This document shows, in pieces, positions 11,522 to 13,696 of a stretch of 13,696 bases of DNA. A program made the position numbers and the translations under genes. Under the pieces are notes generated by a model. It saw nothing but the letters and a program-made list of their open reading frames with translations, ran no database searches and was not told the origin of the DNA. This DNA is from Thermoguttaceae bacterium (GTDB taxonomy: Bacteria > Planctomycetota > Planctomycetia > Pirellulales > Thermoguttaceae), in the NCBI GenBank assembly GCA_024653385.1, contig JANLFZ010000132.1:1-13696 (forward strand). Direction: 5' to 3'. The number at the start of each line of letters is the position of its first letter. The stretch's first letter is position 1.

Positions 11522-13696
11522 ATGGCTACCGGAACAGCCCCTACGCCTTCGTCCCCCATCCCGCCACCCGCACGGTTGGCCGAATGCGAGCGGCTGATTG
11601 ACCAGCGGCTGGAAGACACGAGGCGTCGGGTCAAAGCGTCCGATGTTCTCCTTGCCCTGACCACGGTGGCGGTCGGTGCGTTGGCCTATCTCTTGGTGGC
11701 CGCGGTGCTCGATCACTGGGCCGTGCGCGCGGCTTTATGGCTCGATGCCCTGCTGTTGCCCGAGGGGACCAGCGGGCTGGCTCGGTTGCTGGTTGGCTCG
11801 GGGCTGTTTGCCGAGCCTGCCCCATTGGGTTCCGGCGGATTCGACGCCTTGGGTCGGGCATTGATGTGGCTGGGGTTGGTGGCGGGGGGGGTGGCGTGGT
11901 TCGTTCGCCGCGTGTTGCCGCTGTTGGTGTATCGCATCAACCCGATTTACGCGGCCTACACCATCGAACAAGCCCGGCCCACGTTCAAGAACAGCTTGAT
12001 CAACCTGCTCTTTCTGCGACGCCAGAAGGACGAGGTCGACCGCGACGAGATCGCCCGGCGCGTTTACGAGGGTCTGGAATACCGCACCGCGGTCGACCTG
12101 GCCCAGGTTCCGCCCGAGGTCGCGGTGGATCGTTCGAGAATCATCCATTGGGGTTACGTGCTGGTCGTGCTCGTGGCCCTGTTCTGCCTGTACCTGGTCC
12201 TGTCTCCCAAGAGCCTTCTCGCGTCGGTGGGGCGAGTCGTCTGGCCTTGGGCCGACATCGACGCCCCGACCCGGGTGACGATCCGTCAAGTCGATCCCGG
12301 CGACACCACGGCCTATCAAGGCGATACGGTGATCGTGTCGGCCGACATCCGCGGTCTGGCCCCCGACGAGCCCGCGGCGTTGTACTTCACGACCGCCGAC
12401 CGCCAGACCGTGAACGAGGCGATTCCCATGTCGCCGGCCGGCGGTTACCGATACCAGTGCGAACTGCCGCCCGGCAAGTCCGGGCTGCGGCAAAGCCTCG
12501 AGTATTTTCTGTCGGCGGGCGACTACCGGACACGCACCTTTTCCGTCGAGGTGCAAGTCCCCTTGGCCATCGTGGTCGAGCGGGTCGAGTACGACTACCC
12601 GGCGTATATCGGTAAACCGAAAGAGATTGTCGAGGGTCGGGGCGACCTCAAGGCGATCGAGGGGACCGAGGTGACGATCCACGCGGGCGCGAACCAGCCG
12701 ATCGACCGGGCCTCGATCGAGTTGGACTGCGACCCGCGCCAGGCGCGGCGCATGACGGCGAGCGGGCAAAGCGCCCGGGCGAGTCTCGTCTTGCGCATGA
12801 GCGCCCAAGACCCGACCCAGCCGGAACACACCTCGTACCAACTCCGCTTCGTCGATCCCAAGGGGCGCGAGAACCGGCGACCCGTCCAGCATCGCATCGA
12901 GGTGATTCCCGACCTGCGCCCGGAGGTGCGGCTGGTCGATCCGCCGGCCGACGAAGTCCGCCTGCCGCGCAACGGCCGCCTCGATTTGAAGGTCCACGCC
13001 GAGGATCCCGATTTTGGACTGCGCAAAGTGAGCATCCGCGCCCAGCGCGAGGGGAAGAGCCTTGCCGTGCCGGCGCTATTGGACAAGCCGAAGCCCGAAA
13101 AGGCGCACCAAGGCCCGTTCGAGGGCACCTGCCGCATCGAGCCGGCTGCCTTGGGCCTCCAGGTGGGCGACAAGGTGGTGTACTGGGCCGAGGCCCTCGA
13201 CAACAAGGAGAACGCCGCAGGTCCTGCCCCCAACCGCGCCGAGACCGAGAAGCGATGGATTACGATCGTTGCTGAACAGGAGCAGAAGCCGCAGCCCAAG
13301 GACGCCCCAGGCCAGCCAGGCCAGAAACCCGACCAGCCCCAGGGCAATCCGGGCCAAGAGGGCATGGGCAAGCCGCAGCCCGGCGATCGGGGCCAGGCGC
13401 CCAACGAGCAGCAGGGCCCGGGCGGCCAGGCGCCGCCCCAAGAGCAACAGGCCAAGCCCGAGCGGCCCAAGGATGCAGACGGCCAGCCCGGCGAGGCCAA
13501 GCCCGATGGCGACCAGAAGCAAGAGGGGAAGCCCGACAAGACGGGAGCGTCTGGGGCTGGCGCCGAGTCGAAGCCGAACCAGGCCAAGCCCGACGCGTCG
13601 GAGAACGGCCAACCCGGCGAGTCCAAGGGCGGCCAGGGCGACTCCTCGAAGCAAGAGCCCGGCGGCGCGTCCGAGAAACCCCAAGAGCCGGTCAAC
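11522..13696 (+). CDS. DUF4175-like large envelope membrane protein with P/G/Q/K-rich tail, 5' part only
   Basis: 725 codons are open from the ATG at 11522 to the right edge, so the C-terminus is missing. Three membrane segments are likely: residues 41-64, 115-137 and 208-228. The stretch between the second and third (NPIYAAYTIEQARPTFKNSL, 140-159) is charged and soluble. After the third comes a run of beta-rich, Ig-like sequence to about residue 580: TRVTIRQVDPGDTTAYQGDT, YDYPAYIGKPKE, and AEDPDFGLRKVSIRA near 490. Residues 585-725 are low-complexity, rich in Pro, Gly, Gln, Lys and Glu. This layout matches large planctomycete proteins annotated DUF4175-like that usually sit near MoxR ATPase/DUF58/von Willebrand genes; those would be expected just beyond the window. 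The function is unknown. Expression is likely controlled by the promoter and leader hairpin upstream. Confidence 0.6.
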   Translation, partial: MATGTAPTPSSPIPPPARLAECERLIDQRLEDTRRRVKASDVLLALTTVAVGALAYLLVAAVLDHWAVRAALWLDALLLPEGTSGLARLLVGSGLFAEPAPLGSGGFDALGRALMWLGLVAGGVAWFVRRVLPLLVYRINPIYAAYTIEQARPTFKNSLINLLFLRRQKDEVDRDEIARRVYEGLEYRTAVDLAQVPPEVAVDRSRIIHWGYVLVVLVALFCLYLVLSPKSLLASVGRVVWPWADIDAPTRVTIRQVDPGDTTAYQGDTVIVSADIRGLAPDEPAALYFTTADRQTVNEAIPMSPAGGYRYQCELPPGKSGLRQSLEYFLSAGDYRTRTFSVEVQVPLAIVVERVEYDYPAYIGKPKEIVEGRGDLKAIEGTEVTIHAGANQPIDRASIELDCDPRQARRMTASGQSARASLVLRMSAQDPTQPEHTSYQLRFVDPKGRENRRPVQHRIEVIPDLRPEVRLVDPPADEVRLPRNGRLDLKVHAEDPDFGLRKVSIRAQREGKSLAVPALLDKPKPEKAHQGPFEGTCRIEPAALGLQVGDKVVYWAEALDNKENAAGPAPNRAETEKRWITIVAEQEQKPQPKDAPGQPGQKPDQPQGNPGQEGMGKPQPGDRGQAPNEQQGPGGQAPPQEQQAKPERPKDADGQPGEAKPDGDQKQEGKPDKTGASGAGAESKPNQAKPDASENGQPGESKGGQGDSSKQEPGGASEKPQEPVN

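Noticed and set aside
11735..12997. 420-residue minus-strand frame and other frames over the DUF4175-like gene
   Set aside because: The forward frame has a promoter, ribosome site, transmembrane helices and stays open to the edge; the reverse frame has no domain.
1..13696. CRISPR arrays, IS-element ends, phage genes
   Set aside because: No regular spaced repeats, transposase, integrase or phage structural gene was seen on either strand.

Overview
This is a GC-rich window (roughly 65% by eye) that reads as a planctomycete, most likely Pirellulales-like. The phylum call rests on four things: a TIGR04137-type small basic protein, two Tat-exported metabolic enzymes (a ThuA-like protein and an aldo/keto-reductase-like protein), a large membrane protein of the kind planctomycetes carry with a P/G/Q/K-rich tail, and a mix of ATG and GTG starts with sparse Shine-Dalgarno sites. 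No replicon, phage or CRISPR hallmark is present, and no complete transposase or integrase is encoded.

Layout. 1-287 (-): start of an SNF2/RapA-type helicase running off the left edge. 288-591: divergent promoter region with a good sigma70-like promoter and a repeat/palindrome module facing right. 592-2124 (+): small basic protein followed 12 nt later by a LarA-family (nickel-pincer lactate-racemase-like) enzyme with all four hallmark His/Lys residues. 2229-7289 (+): a compact block of an 834-aa membrane-anchored protein resembling GTPase-associated protein 1 (GAP1), overlapping by ATGA with an RbsA-type sugar ABC ATPase, then the matching RbsC-type permease; no periplasmic binding protein is present. 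7337-9399 (-): two Tat-signal proteins, ThuA-like then AKR-like, probably one operon from a promoter at 9444-9472.

9682-9764 (+) is a tRNA-Ser(CGA) with a poor D arm, followed by two hairpins (the second a good terminator) and a ~99-nt imperfect palindrome of REP type. 9952-10902 (-) is an orphan ABC-2 permease with no ATPase beside it. 11039-11308 (-) is an acylphosphatase. 11522-13696 (+) is the first 725 codons of a DUF4175-like envelope protein, driven by a promoter with a perfect TATAAT box and a leader in which the Shine-Dalgarno sequence is part of an 8-bp stem with a possible competing hairpin.

How it fits together. The ABC importer, LarA-like enzyme, ThuA-like and AKR-like proteins all suggest sugar or hydroxy-acid metabolism, although they lie in separate transcription units. 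The most unusual items are the GAP1-like protein welded to a sugar ABC transporter, the AKR-like protein that has lost most of the catalytic tetrad, and the candidate leader switch before 11522. I see no complete, clearly new multi-gene system; the GAP1-like/ABC block is the best candidate for one.
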